This document shows positions 36,859 to 46,418 of a DNA stretch of 64,000 nt, in pieces. The DNA comes from Planctomycetaceae bacterium (GTDB lineage Bacteria; Planctomycetota; Planctomycetia; Pirellulales; Pirellulaceae). Location of the stretch: positions 1 through 64,000 of the forward strand of contig JAEUIQ010000019.1 in assembly GCA_016794985.1 (NCBI GenBank), in the 5' to 3' direction. The position numbers and the translations under genes are program-made. The notes below the pieces were generated by a model. It was not told the DNA's origin. It made no database searches and saw nothing but the letters and a program-made list of their open reading frames with translations. Each line of letters opens with the position of its first letter. Position 1 is the stretch's first letter.

Positions 36859-37407
36859 TTAAACTTGGTCGCCGGAATCGTCCAAACTAGAAGTTTTGAT
36901 CGCACCTTCAGCCGAATCATCTAATGCGATTGCTCGGTCCGGCGCTTCGAAATACGAGCTCAACAAAACATGAGCCGCGATTTTATCCAATCGCTCTTTG
37001 CGTTTTTTGCCACTCAAATTGGATTGGCTCAGCAAGTCTCGTGCTAGTGCCGTCGTGAACCGTTCGTCATACAGAACGACTGGTAGTTGGGTGGTTGCCA
37101 TTAGCCCACGGGCAAACTGCGTCGCTTCCCGGCTCTTTTCACTGGCGTGGCCGCTGGCGTGGACCGGAAGTCCAACAATCACGCCTATAATCCGTTCCGC
37201 CACCACCAGTTCGCGAAAGTACTGCGCCATTCGAACATTGGATTGGCGATGATAGACATCCAGTGGGCTCGAAAGCCTCTGCTCAAAATCACTGATCGCC
37301 AAACCGATACGGACCGTGCCGAAATCCACACCCAATAGTCGGCCAGGGCAGGGCAGGGGCTTTGCATTTCCAGAGGATTCCACCACGAACGATTCCTGCA
37401 AAGCCAC
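36859..37407 (-). CDS. ruvX: RuvX/YqgF, putative pre-16S rRNA nuclease
   Basis: A 182-residue RNase H-like protein of the YqgF family, involved in 16S rRNA 5' maturation and earlier regarded as an alternative Holliday junction resolvase. Motifs are LLGVDFGTVRIGLAIS (catalytic Asp), IIGVIVGLPVHASG, YDERFTTALA, and DKIAAHVLLSSYFEA. About 20 residues precede the core. The start is a GTG placed directly after the porin stop (TAAGTG), implying translational coupling with an unrelated gene. A C-terminal acidic tail (about 155-182) is extra. Confidence 0.9.
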   Translation of the reverse strand: MALQESFVVESSGNAKPLPCPGRLLGVDFGTVRIGLAISDFEQRLSSPLDVYHRQSNVRMAQYFRELVVAERIIGVIVGLPVHASGHASEKSREATQFARGLMATTQLPVVLYDERFTTALARDLLSQSNLSGKKRKERLDKIAAHVLLSSYFEAPDRAIALDDSAEGAIKTSSLDDSGDQV

Positions 37408-38850
37408 TTAAAAATTCACTTGGAATTGTAGCCGCAACACATGACCAACAAATTGATCGTACGACCGGCCCGACGACAACGACTGCAAATTAGTCCGATC
37501 CGTAATCAAATACTCGCCGACCAATTCGAAGTCCTTCTTGATTTGCCATTCTACACCAATGTTCCACTCGTCGACATCCGTAGACGGAGCGTTGTTGAAG
37601 CTGCGATAACCGCCGCGATAGTATTGCCAACGAATAAAAGGAAACAACTCGCCGTAGCAACCAGTATCGTAACGATAGTTGATCATGGCGTATCCGCCAT
37701 GCAACGATCCACGTTCGACTCGAGTTTGAGCCTCGTTCAGTTCCGGACCGCGACCAATCGTGTGTTCAATTTGAATTCCAAATGGCTGAGGATAAACAAC
37801 CCAGGTCCAGCCCAAACGCTGATCCAAAATGCCGTTCTCGCCAAAGGCACGGTCTCGTGTCCCCAACGGTACCGCAGCCGGGCCAACACCTAACGGCGAA
37901 ATGGCCGAGCCATTGACAACATAGCGTCCGGTAAAGCCTTGAATTCCAAACTCGGTCAACTGTCCGTTTGGCAGAAACGTCGGATAGGTCAGACGCGAAA
38001 TCAAATGCAATTCGTCATTCAATTCTCGCAGCGAACCGCCCTGACCATTGTAGGCTCCGAAACCAAAGATACCGTAGTTGCCGGAACCCTTGAGGTTGTT
38101 GTCGGAGATGTACTTGAAGGTGTCTTGTGCCCATTGAGGTGTCCAATAATAAAAGACGCCTAAATCGCGTTCATTTCGAGCCGCACTGTTGAACGCGTCG
38201 TTGCGGTCCAATGGCAGTCGATTCTGGCTGGATTGTAAATTCTCCCACCCGTAGGGGATTTTGGATTGCCCCACCCGAAAACGATGGACCTTTTCCTTGT
38301 CAACGTAAACGTCACCATACCAGTCGCGAATTTGGGTAAATTGGATAGCATTGCTCGAACCGTCCGGTGTACTGGCAAAGTCCGGTTGAAAATACAAATA
38401 CAAATGCTCGGAAACGTCACCATACAAGATCAACCGAGCCCGGCGGATCAAGAACTCCTGATCCGAACCGATCGAACTGTCGCCCGCGTAGTTTGGCGCG
38501 GCCGAACTGGCTGGGGAATATGCTAACGAGTTGTACCGAAATTGAGCGTAGCCCCGTATGCTGATCTTCTCGTACCACTCCTTCTTTTTCTCTTCTTCCT
38601 TCTTTTCCTCTTTTTCTTCTTTCTTCTCTTCTTTCTTTTCCGCTTCAGCTGCCTTGTCGGCGTCCGCCGCAGCCGCTTTATCTTGTGAGAAACTCGCGAA
38701 AATTCCTGGTTGAAGTGGCTGCGGCATCAGGTCCTGATCCACGTTCGAATAGGTTTCCGTTAAGAGCGGACTAGCAATCTGGGCGTCAACAGAACTAACA
38801 GCAGCGCCAACCAGGCTCAACAACAATGACAGTGCGTAGATCCGAGACAT
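37408..38850 (-). CDS. OprP/OprO-like porin with charged coiled-coil segment
   Basis: A 480-residue outer-membrane porin of the phosphate-selective porin O/P family. A signal peptide (IYALSLLLSLVGAAVSS, cleavage near VDAQ) is followed by a striking Lys/Glu-only run (about 73-100), then the barrel, starting with WYEKISIRGYAQFRYN and ending in the aromatic QLQFQVNF expected of barrel proteins. Strands such as LYLYFQPDF and WTWVVYPQPFG fit the family. The Lys/Glu run may form a periplasmic coiled coil that trimerises or anchors it. Start at 38850 has a CAGGAG 8 bases before. Confidence 0.85.
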   Translation of the reverse strand: MSRIYALSLLLSLVGAAVSSVDAQIASPLLTETYSNVDQDLMPQPLQPGIFASFSQDKAAAADADKAAEAEKKEEKKEEKEEKKEEEKKKEWYEKISIRGYAQFRYNSLAYSPASSAAPNYAGDSSIGSDQEFLIRRARLILYGDVSEHLYLYFQPDFASTPDGSSNAIQFTQIRDWYGDVYVDKEKVHRFRVGQSKIPYGWENLQSSQNRLPLDRNDAFNSAARNERDLGVFYYWTPQWAQDTFKYISDNNLKGSGNYGIFGFGAYNGQGGSLRELNDELHLISRLTYPTFLPNGQLTEFGIQGFTGRYVVNGSAISPLGVGPAAVPLGTRDRAFGENGILDQRLGWTWVVYPQPFGIQIEHTIGRGPELNEAQTRVERGSLHGGYAMINYRYDTGCYGELFPFIRWQYYRGGYRSFNNAPSTDVDEWNIGVEWQIKKDFELVGEYLITDRTNLQSLSSGRSYDQFVGHVLRLQFQVNF

Positions 38851-39162
38851 CCCAATAACTCCTGGCGAAAGCCAATCTCCAACCAACGCAGACTTTGGAA
38901 ATTGGTATCGGTTAGGAAAAATGTCTGGATAAGCGAAACATTAAGGAGGAAGTAGAAATTATGAAGAATCAAACGCACCCCCAGGAAACTTGGGAGGTTT
39001 AGCAAATGTACATCAACCTATTTAAGGCACTTGCCGCGGATCGTGACGTGCCATGAGTGGTTCGGTAGCGACCGAACCACCTACCAAATCCTTATTTCAC
39101 TGGAAAAATTCCGCGGAGCTGGGCAATTGGAGGCGACTCTGGCTATGTTTCGCAAAGGAGCA
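38851..39162. other. Intergenic region with a perfect hairpin
   Basis: At 39057-39080 the sequence GTGGTTCGGT, a 4-base loop AGCG, and ACCGAACCAC make a perfect 10-bp stem. No U-run follows on either strand. It lies about 83 bases beyond the stop of the TerB gene at 39163. Otherwise I see a strong AAGGAGG at 38943 before a 13-codon ORF (38961-39002), which is likely coincidental, and no gene. Confidence 0.55.
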
Positions 39163-39612
39163 TTAGCCGTGGTTTTTGTAGACCATGACTTTGACGATGG
39201 TCTTGGCACGCTGTTCATCAATATCCAGTTTTGCCTTCAAGCCATCGATAAAATCCCTTTCGGCCTCTTCGACGGTGCCATCGGACAACACGATGTCGAC
39301 TGCGTTAGCAAACACCGATTCGCGCAGTTCTGTCGGAACGACGGGGTAGCACTTCTCTAGCAGTTTTTCTGGGCCGCCACGACGCAATTGACCAAGCAAC
39401 CGATCAACCAATGAACCGAACTGCTGCTCGGACAGACGTTGATAGAGTTTCTTTTGTCGCAAGATCATGAACAATGCCTGTCCTTCATCATCTGCGATAT
39501 GGCCGTCACAGGCCGAAGCGCAGAGGAGCACCCCGGCATAGCCCTCATGCGGTCCATAGGGTTGCTCTTGAAAAGTGTTTCCGTCTTCCAAGATATCGTC
39601 GAACAAACTCAT
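39163..39612 (-). CDS. TerB-like protein, second copy
   Basis: A 149-residue helical protein of the TerB (tellurite resistance) type. The two acidic metal-type sites are visible: ACDGHIADDEG (about 33-43) and IVLSDGTVEEAERDFI (about 107-122), at equivalent positions of the two-fold helical repeat. TerB proteins bind metal ions (Ca2+ in known cases) and couple to membrane-associated stress systems. It is a paralogue of the neighbouring protein at 39680-40123; both end in a similar KVMVYKNHG / QVMVIKNKG. No other ter genes are in view, so tellurite function is not implied. Confidence 0.8.
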   Translation of the reverse strand: MSLFDDILEDGNTFQEQPYGPHEGYAGVLLCASACDGHIADDEGQALFMILRQKKLYQRLSEQQFGSLVDRLLGQLRRGGPEKLLEKCYPVVPTELRESVFANAVDIVLSDGTVEEAERDFIDGLKAKLDIDEQRAKTIVKVMVYKNHG

Positions 39613-39679
39613 CTGTTGAATCCTGCGTGACAGTTAGAAATCGAACCACAGTGCGATAGACGTGATGCCTGGCTAGAAC

Positions 39680-40123
39680 TCAACCCTTGTTCTTGATCAC
39701 CATCACTTGGGCAATCGCTTTGGCAACGTTGTTATCCAGCGCCAACCTTTCGCGCAGCCTTTCAATGAACTCTTTTTCGTCCGTATCGACGACGCCATCG
39801 GACAACACGATGTTGCAAGCATTCGCAAACGCGGCATTCGCCAGTTCTTTTGGCAGAGCGGCACAACAGCCATCAATCAGTCCTTCAGGCCCTTGCTTTT
39901 TCAGGATTCCCATCAGTTTGTTCATGACCTGAGAGAATTCCTTGTCGCTGACGCGTTGGAATAACCTCATCCGACCAACCGCAGTCATCAAGTTATCCGC
40001 TTCGGTATCCGAGATGTGTCCGTCGCAAGCGCCGGCTGCTAAGAGGATGCCGGCAAAGGCCTGTTGAGGCGAGAGTTTTTTGGCACTTTCCATGCCACCA
40101 AACAATGAATCAAAAAGTCCCAA
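39680..40123 (-). CDS. TerB-like protein, first copy
   Basis: A 147-residue paralogue of the next gene (39163-39612), with GACDGHISDTEA and CNIVLSDGVVDTDEKEFIE as acidic sites and the same C-terminal VMVIKNKG. The two are 67 bases apart on the same strand and probably co-transcribed. N-termini differ (LFDSLFGGMESAKKL against LFDDILEDGNTFQEQ), so they may recognise different partners. A tandem duplication is the simplest origin. Confidence 0.8.
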   Translation of the reverse strand: MGLFDSLFGGMESAKKLSPQQAFAGILLAAGACDGHISDTEADNLMTAVGRMRLFQRVSDKEFSQVMNKLMGILKKQGPEGLIDGCCAALPKELANAAFANACNIVLSDGVVDTDEKEFIERLRERLALDNNVAKAIAQVMVIKNKG

Positions 40124-40386
40124 GTGACACTCCTTACGATCGACACCAATTCAAACGGTCCGCACCCGCCCATTATGTAAACCGATCTGGGCAAACGCAA
40201 GCATCGGGAAACACCAAGTCTTCAATCCGAAAACCTTAATCCAAGATCATTGAGACGCCACGATTCAATCAAGGTGCAGCGATCACCGCTCAAGCGATCG
40301 CCGCCTGAATTCGAACCCGTCGCAACGAAGGTCATCAGCAGAAGAATCCGAGCTTGGGCGCGGAACATCGACTCGAAAACGACGGC

Positions 40387-41595
40387 TTACGCACCGAACT
40401 TTGATAATCGACCTGCGTTGGCCATGGCCATTCCCATCAAATACTGGGCTTGAAATTGTCCTAGCCCGCCCCGCAAGCATGATTCTTCGCCAAAGGTGGT
40501 GCACGAATCCGGACGGCAGCAATCCGAGTACAACAACGTTGGCACCGGATGCCAACTATGACTCTTCAAATACGCCGGAGTACTATGGTCCCCGGTCACT
40601 ATCATGACGGATGGGCCAAGTTTTCGAATGGCTGGGATGACATTGTCCAATTCCTCGATTCGCCGGACTTTCGCGACAAAGTCTCCGTCTTCACCGGCCG
40701 CATCGGTATACTTGAAGTGCAAGAAAAAGAAGTCGTATTTTGACCAATTCTCTTTCAAAACCTCAATCTGTTGGGGCAAGTCTTTAGCTTGGCCGACAAT
40801 GTCCATGCCAACCAAACTAGCAAGCCCTTTGTACATCGGGTAAACCGCAATCGCGGCAGCTCGCAAGCCGTAGAGTTCCTGATACGAAGGAATTTGTGGC
40901 TTGGCCGAAAAACCGCGTAACGTGAGACCGTTGGCCTTCGGTTCGTTCTTGATCAACTCGCGAGCTTGAGCCACGAATTGGTTCGCTAGATCAGCTGTCT
41001 TTTGACTAGCTGGGTCGTCGGCAACGGCTGCCAGCGGTGGAACACCTACTTGTTGTGGGTCGGTATCACGCACGTTTCCGCCAAGTCCCGGGGCCCGGAA
41101 AATGACGACAAAACGATGCTCCTTGACGGCTTCAACAATCACCTCGACACCTGGCAGTTTGACTTGCTGCAGTTTTTTTACAACACCCAAGCTCTCCTCA
41201 GAAGCGATCCGTCCAGCCCGACGGTCAGAGATTTTTCCAGCAGCGTCCAAAGTACAGAAATTGCCGCGAACCGCAACATCTTGGCCTTGAAGCTCCAAGC
41301 CAATTCCCGTCGCTTCCAAGGCGCCGCGGCCAATCAAGAACTGCAAAGGATCATATCCGAACAACCCCAAATGCCCGGGACCGCTGCCTGGCGCAATCCC
41401 TGGCAGAACGGGGATGCTCAAACCACACACACCGTCCGCAACGAGTGCGTCCAAGTGCGGCGTGTGAGCGGCTTCCAACTCGGTTTTTCCGCCCGGCTGC
41501 ATCGGCAGGCCGCCCAAGCCATCCGCAACCAACATCACGATTTTCGAATCATTCTTGACATGCAGGTCGCGCATCAGGTCTTGATAACTTAGCAT
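40387..41595 (-). CDS. apgM: Cofactor-independent phosphoglycerate mutase, ApgM type
   Basis: A 402-residue alkaline-phosphatase-superfamily mutase that interconverts 3- and 2-phosphoglycerate in glycolysis. Motifs are MLVADGLGGLPM (metal Asp), AHTPHLDALV, GSGPGHLGLFGYDP, RGNFCTLD, and the C-terminal MIVTGDHSTPA. This is the archaeal-type aPGM rather than GpmI. Length agrees. It is a single gene with no glycolytic neighbours. Its C-terminal end around 40387-40470 is of normal composition. Confidence 0.9.
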   Translation of the reverse strand: MLSYQDLMRDLHVKNDSKIVMLVADGLGGLPMQPGGKTELEAAHTPHLDALVADGVCGLSIPVLPGIAPGSGPGHLGLFGYDPLQFLIGRGALEATGIGLELQGQDVAVRGNFCTLDAAGKISDRRAGRIASEESLGVVKKLQQVKLPGVEVIVEAVKEHRFVVIFRAPGLGGNVRDTDPQQVGVPPLAAVADDPASQKTADLANQFVAQARELIKNEPKANGLTLRGFSAKPQIPSYQELYGLRAAAIAVYPMYKGLASLVGMDIVGQAKDLPQQIEVLKENWSKYDFFFLHFKYTDAAGEDGDFVAKVRRIEELDNVIPAIRKLGPSVMIVTGDHSTPAYLKSHSWHPVPTLLYSDCCRPDSCTTFGEESCLRGGLGQFQAQYLMGMAMANAGRLSKFGA

Positions 41596-41908
41596 TGGCG
41601 ATTCTCCAGACTTATTGGTCGTGCCCCTTTTTTCTCCGCCAGAAGTCTATCACTTGGGTGGGGAGTGGGGAGTGGGGAGTGGCAACGTCGTGAAGCATTT
41701 TTGCCCTATGAGTGATGGGATTTCTTTTTTCGAGAGCTATACAAAAAGGCCCCCCACGCAAAACCAACTGAATCGTGTCCGTCGGAAAGGACACTGGCCT
41801 GGAGTCGTTTGCGGCACTCAGCGAACCTCAAGGATGCTCGGAGAGCAAGCCGTTCCAGCCGGAGTGTTGAAAGGGGCACATCAATCTGAGGCGGAGGAGG
41901 TGTTGGAC

Positions 41909-42142
41909 CTAGACAATGTCGCCTTGAAGATTCTTTAACCCTGCAACAACGCGCAACTCCATTGCATCGATGTAGTCCTGACGGTCCTCGGACCAGATCG
42001 GATGATTGCCCGTGATGCCGATTCGCTCCCAAGAATTGTCAACGACGGATCCACATGGTGCCTGCGGATACAACGATACTTCGTCGCAAGTGTGGGCGGC
42101 AGTCGCTTCTGTTCCTTGAACCGGATCAAACCTCGCTGCCAT
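41909..42142 (-). pseudogene. Possible HINT (intein-like) domain relic
   Basis: A 77-codon minus-strand frame contains GNHPIWSEDRQDYI followed by AMELRV. This resembles the conserved HPxW...R...V block of the HINT domains that sit before toxin domains in planctomycetal Rhs/polymorphic-toxin proteins. Upstream and downstream of the block I see no continuation, so it would be a small leftover from a larger protein. The match is short, so chance cannot be excluded. Confidence 0.4.
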
Positions 42143-42750
42143 TTCCAGAACTGGAATGGCGCACCAAACCGGTTCGGGAGAACTGACTTTATTAACGTGC
42201 CCCCAGCAATCTTGGGTCTCTAAACTCTTCTGGCCGCCCTCAGTCTGCTGGAGATAAATGGTTGGCTAACTGGTTAGCAACCCAAACTCGCCTGCCAACC
42301 ACAGATTTTTTCCGCCATCAATTTACCCTCACCCAACTTTCTCATGTTCTCGGCTCAAACTCATGCCTTGAGGAACCGTACTGTTAAGAAGATGGCGGCA
42401 AGAAGGTATAGTCGCGCTGGGAATCGTTCGAAAGGAAACCGCCGGAAAGCAAACGGTTAATGAACACTAATGAACGCAAATCAATACAACGGCCAAGCAG
42501 GCATTGCGGTTGTCTTGATCTCGGCCAAGCCAAGTCAATTGATAAGGAACTAGTGATTGCACTCGGAGCGTAGGAATCTCGCCAATTCATTCGGCGGAAG
42601 GTTAGGCTTCTCGCTACAGGCGTTTGCAGCGGATTTGCAGGCCCTAAAACCGCTTGCATCTCGGACACGTCGATAAGCAGTTCGATCGGGTTTAACACTC
42701 AGGTTCGATCTAACAGGCTTCGCGTCACGATGTTTACTTCAAATAAATGT

Positions 42751-42885
42751 GTGGCACCGCCTTTCAGTCAATGAATGGGCGACACCGTCTTTGGGTCGTC
42801 TCATGGTCTATGAATGGGTGGCACCTTCTTTTTGTCCTCTCAAAATCTATGGATCGGTGGCACCGCCTTGGGGTCTTTCAATACG
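42751..42885. repeat. Degenerate 39-bp tandem repeat
   Basis: Units start at 42751, 42779, 42818 and 42857, each opening with GTGGCACCGCCTT or a close variant (GCGACACCGTCTT, GTGGCACCTTCTT); the last three are spaced 39 bases, the first is 28 bases long. The shared tail reads TCTATGAATGG. Not a CRISPR: units are contiguous and without unique spacers. Confidence 0.7.
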
Positions 42886-43581
42886 GTCACGCACCGAAAC
42901 GGCAAAAGCTTGCGTTCGCAAGTTCGGACGTTTCTCTCGAACACACTCCAAGCGAGGGCCTCCCCATCGTCTAACGCTGTGAAGCATTTTGTTCGATCCT
43001 CATAGGCAAGAATGGGCCGAAACAGCCCTAGCCAATGGGCGCAAGCCACCGGTCAGAGTGACATCTTGGACTTCGGTTGAAGTCAGTCGCATGATAACTC
43101 GACTTATCAAGAGGCTGATCGAGACGCACTTCACCAGTCGCGGCAGCTTGGTCCTCATTGCGGCCATCAACGAGAATCCATAGACCAACAATCGATGGCG
43201 GCCCGTGCTCCTGTCACCAGAATACTGCGAGTCCTCTTTTACCAGCCGCAGCGACCACGGCTGAGCTGGCGGCCGCAAAATTGTGCCGGCCCGTTCGAGC
43301 TTATGATCGTTGGGCAAAATGCTTCCGTGCGTTGGGGAGAAGAGCGTGTCGTTTGGGTGCAATAACAGGCTGTTGGTTGGAGAGCGATCACGAGCAGCAG
43401 GCTGCCGGGGGAAAGCGGCAGCTGGCTGTGGGTGGAAGTCTAAAGGCTATGCCAGCCCTGTCATCGGACTTTTCACGATGTTTCGACAGATTCGGTGCGT
43501 GGCGATTGTCTTGGGGGCGTGGTGAATCCGAGATACTGCAGAGAATCACGCTCGGCAACGGCCATGCCGGAGCTTTCAAAC

Positions 43582-43667
43582 GGGAACCGTGTGTCAGCAT
43601 GGCGGTGGGAACCGCGTGTGTGCATGGCGGTGGGAACCGCGTGTGTGCATGGCGGTGGGAACCGCGT
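43582..43667. repeat. 25-bp tandem repeat
   Basis: GGGAACCGCGT starts at 43582 (variant GGGAACCGT), 43607, 43632 and 43657, giving a 25-base period with the filler GTGTGCATGGCGGT. About 3.4 copies, the last two nearly identical. The period is not a multiple of three, so the open frames across it shift register and are not genes. Confidence 0.85.
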
Positions 43668-43978
43668 TCAGCTTCCGCGCGGGAGCCGTTGCGGTCTAGG
43701 TGGCGTTTTAAGGCACGGAGCCTGTCGTTCGACCACTGAAAACGGTGGGCTACGAGAATCTCGCCGACAGACCCGCGATCCAACCGAGACGGGGCGGGGC
43801 GGCATGCTCGCGACGCAACTTGCGATCCTTCGGCATGAACCAGTCGAGGGCGGAATGGGGAGTGGGAGAGAATTTGGAGTTTTGCTCTAATTGCGAAGTT
43901 GTGCGGAGCAACGAACGTGCTTGAATTCGAGACGTCGTTGTGGCGGGCGTTCAGTTACTTAGCGTTACTGTGACTTTC

Positions 43979-44845
43979 ATGCATTCAATCAACAAACAAA
44001 ACGACTACCTGATCGGGATTGACTCGGACGGATGTGTATTCGACACGATGGAACTGAAGCACAAAGAGTGTTTTATTCCGAACATCATTCGGTTTTACGG
44101 GCTTCAAGGAGTTAGTAAGTACGCGCGGCAAGCAGCCGAGTTCGTGAACCTCTATTCGAAAAGTCGGGGAATCAACCGTTTTCCGGCCTTGGTCGAAACC
44201 GTCGAGTGGCTGAATCGGCGCCCCGAAATAAGACAACGTGGCCTTCGATTCGCGCTTCCGGAGAGCCTGGTCGCTTGGGTCAAGCGAGAGGACAAATTGG
44301 GTAATCCGGCTCTGCGGCAAGCCGTCGAGGCCACTGGTGATAGCGGCTTAACTCAGGCTCTCGAATGGTCCGTCGCGGTGAATGACGATATCGAAAAAAT
44401 GGTCCATGGAGTGGGCCCTTTCCCATTGGTCAATGAGTGCTTGGATATGATGAACCGGCAAGCGGACCTGTTTGTTTGTTCGGCGACCCCTAATGCGGCA
44501 CTGGAAAGCGAATGGGCGGAACATGGGCTGCGCTCTTTTGTGCAAGCCATTTGCGGGCAAGAAGCAGGAAGCAAGAAAGAGAACTTGGCCAACGCCCGCC
44601 AGTACCCGGCCAATCATTGTTTGATGATTGGAGATGCCCCCGGCGATTACAAAGCCGCAGCGGCGAACCATTGCTTGTTCTTTCCGATTGTGCCGGGCCA
44701 AGAAGCCGAAAGTTGGGCTCGACTCTACAACGAAGGACTAGACCATTTCTTTCAGGGGCGATTCGCGGGCGAATACCAGGCCCAGTTATTGCGGGAATTC
44801 GACGCAGCCTTGCCGGACTTGCCGCCGTGGCCCGTTGTCGGCTAG
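43979..44845 (+). CDS. HAD-superfamily hydrolase
   Basis: A 288-residue haloacid dehalogenase-type protein. Motif I is IGIDSDGCVFDTM (nucleophile Asp), motif II lies in DLFVCSATP, a Lys follows in QEAGSKKENL, and motif IV is MIGDAPGDYKAA. The cap is an inserted helical part (about 40-140). It likely acts on a phosphorylated metabolite; the substrate is unknown. The start is ATG 43979, since the open frame upstream has no ribosome site and is hydrophobic noise. Gnd begins about 100 bases downstream. Confidence 0.85.
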   Translation: MHSINKQNDYLIGIDSDGCVFDTMELKHKECFIPNIIRFYGLQGVSKYARQAAEFVNLYSKSRGINRFPALVETVEWLNRRPEIRQRGLRFALPESLVAWVKREDKLGNPALRQAVEATGDSGLTQALEWSVAVNDDIEKMVHGVGPFPLVNECLDMMNRQADLFVCSATPNAALESEWAEHGLRSFVQAICGQEAGSKKENLANARQYPANHCLMIGDAPGDYKAAAANHCLFFPIVPGQEAESWARLYNEGLDHFFQGRFAGEYQAQLLREFDAALPDLPPWPVVG

Positions 44846-44942
44846 GCTCAGCGGCAGATGCGCCCGCGATTTTCGCGAAGTGTCCAACGATTCACAACCA
44901 ACTTCCCGTCCATTACTCCGTTTTGAAAGCGACAAAAAAGTT

Positions 44943-46394
44943 ATGAGCACCGCGACCTGCGATTTTGCGATGATTGGTCTGGCTGTGATGGGGGAAAACT
45001 TGGCGCTGAATGTCGAAAGCCGAGGGTACACCGTCGCCGTTTATAACCGGACCGCATCGGTCACGGACGAGTTCTTGGCGGGAAAAGCGTCGGGACGACG
45101 GGTCGTTGGTTGCCATTCGCTGGAAGACTTGGTTCGTTCGCTGAAACGCCCACGCAAGATCATGATGCTTGTGAAAGCCGGGCCGGCAGTCGATGCGATC
45201 ATCGCCCAACTCAAGCCGTTGTTGGAGCCAGGCGATGTCATTATTGATGGCGGAAACACGCACTATATCGATACGGAGCGGCGGACCGCGGAAGTCGAGG
45301 CGATGGGCTTCTTGTTCTGCGGTAGTGGGGTATCGGGTGGCGAAGAAGGCGCGTTGAAAGGCCCCAGCTTGATGCCAGGTGGATCGCCGGGTTCGTGGGA
45401 AATTGTGAAGCCAATTTTTCAAGCCATTGCGGCCAAGGTTGGCCCGAATAACGACATTCCGTGCTGCGAATGGGTGGGACCGCGTGGTGCTGGGCACTAC
45501 GTCAAAATGGTCCACAACGGCATCGAGTACGGCGACATGCAGTTGATTTGCGAGGCCTACCTTTTGCTCAAGGAAGCGGCCGGGCTGAACAACGACGAAA
45601 TGTACGAAGTATTCGATGAGTGGAACAACGGCGAATTGCAAAGTTACTTGATCGAAATTTCGCGGGACATTTTCAGTGTCAAAGATCCGTTGGGCAATGG
45701 GCATTTGGTCGATCGAGTGTTGGATGTCGCCGGTGCCAAAGGGACAGGAAAGTGGATGAGCCAATTGGCCTTGGATCTGGGAACCCCGAGTACGCTGGTG
45801 ACGACGGCGGTCTTCGCCCGCGGGATATCGGCCATGAAAGATCAGCGTGTTCGCGCGTCACAAGTTCTCGCCGGACCAGCCCCGAAAAATGCCATTCAAC
45901 TCATTGGCAACCGGGAGCAGTTTATCGAAGAAGTTCGCCAAGCCTTGTACGCTTCGAAAATTTGCAGTTACGCACAAGGATTCGTGCAATTGCAAGCGGC
46001 TTCGCAAGAGCACCAATGGAACTTGAATTACGGAAATTGCGCCTTGCTATGGCGAGGCGGCTGCATCATTCGCGCCCAGTTCTTGGATGTGATCAAAGCC
46101 GCCTTTGACAAGCAACCGAACTTGGAAAACCTGCTCTTGGCAGACTACTTCAAGCAAGCCGTCAACAAAGCTCAGGCCGCCTGGCGCAAAGTGATTGTAG
46201 TTGCGACGGAACTCGGATTGCCGGTCCCAGCCTTCAGTGCGGCGTTGTCCTACTACGACAGTTATCGTCGAGCCAGGCTGCCCATGAATTTGTTGCAATC
46301 GCAGCGAGATTACTTTGGTGCACACACGTACCAACGGGATGACCGAACTGGTACCTTCCACACGGAATGGCTGGAACTGCGACGTCCGCAGTAA
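44943..46394 (+). CDS. gnd: 6-phosphogluconate dehydrogenase, decarboxylating
   Basis: A 483-residue enzyme of the oxidative pentose phosphate pathway (6-phosphogluconate + NADP to ribulose 5-phosphate + CO2). The N-terminus reads IGLAVMGENLALNVESRGY, then YNRT; the active site is GSGVSGGEEGALKGPSLMPGG and YVKMVHNGIEYGDMQL with the catalytic Lys; LDVAGAKGTGKWM binds substrate, and the tail has FHTEW. Length is standard for the long form. Start ATG 44943 fits the family; the 36 upstream codons overlap the HAD gene end and are noncoding. Confidence 0.96.
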   Translation: MSTATCDFAMIGLAVMGENLALNVESRGYTVAVYNRTASVTDEFLAGKASGRRVVGCHSLEDLVRSLKRPRKIMMLVKAGPAVDAIIAQLKPLLEPGDVIIDGGNTHYIDTERRTAEVEAMGFLFCGSGVSGGEEGALKGPSLMPGGSPGSWEIVKPIFQAIAAKVGPNNDIPCCEWVGPRGAGHYVKMVHNGIEYGDMQLICEAYLLLKEAAGLNNDEMYEVFDEWNNGELQSYLIEISRDIFSVKDPLGNGHLVDRVLDVAGAKGTGKWMSQLALDLGTPSTLVTTAVFARGISAMKDQRVRASQVLAGPAPKNAIQLIGNREQFIEEVRQALYASKICSYAQGFVQLQAASQEHQWNLNYGNCALLWRGGCIIRAQFLDVIKAAFDKQPNLENLLLADYFKQAVNKAQAAWRKVIVVATELGLPVPAFSAALSYYDSYRRARLPMNLLQSQRDYFGAHTYQRDDRTGTFHTEWLELRRPQ

Positions 46395-46418
46395 GCTTTG
46401 TGGGTCGTTGCCTCGTCG

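Larger units (their letters stand above)
41596..43978. other. Gene-poor accessory stretch with repeats
   Basis: About 2.4 kb with no intact gene that I can support. It contains short GGGGAGT triplication at 41656-41680, a HINT-like relic at about 41930-42030 (minus strand), a 39-bp tandem repeat at 42751-42885, one dispersed-repeat copy at about 43011-43070, and a 25-bp tandem repeat at 43582-43667. Long open frames such as those on both strands over 43158-43783 are made by the GC-rich tandem repeats. The whole looks like accumulated relic and repeat DNA. Confidence 0.6.

Noticed and set aside
38961..39002. 13-codon ORF behind a perfect AAGGAGG
   Set aside because: Spacing to the ATG is 11 bases, no promoter or downstream gene on that strand follows for it to regulate; likely coincidence.
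39163..40123. Tellurite-resistance operon
   Set aside because: Only the two TerB-like genes are present; terC, terD, terE and similar genes are absent.
43158..43783. Long open frames on both strands
   Set aside because: They are created by the 25-bp GC-rich tandem repeat and neighbouring biased DNA; neither product resembles a protein.
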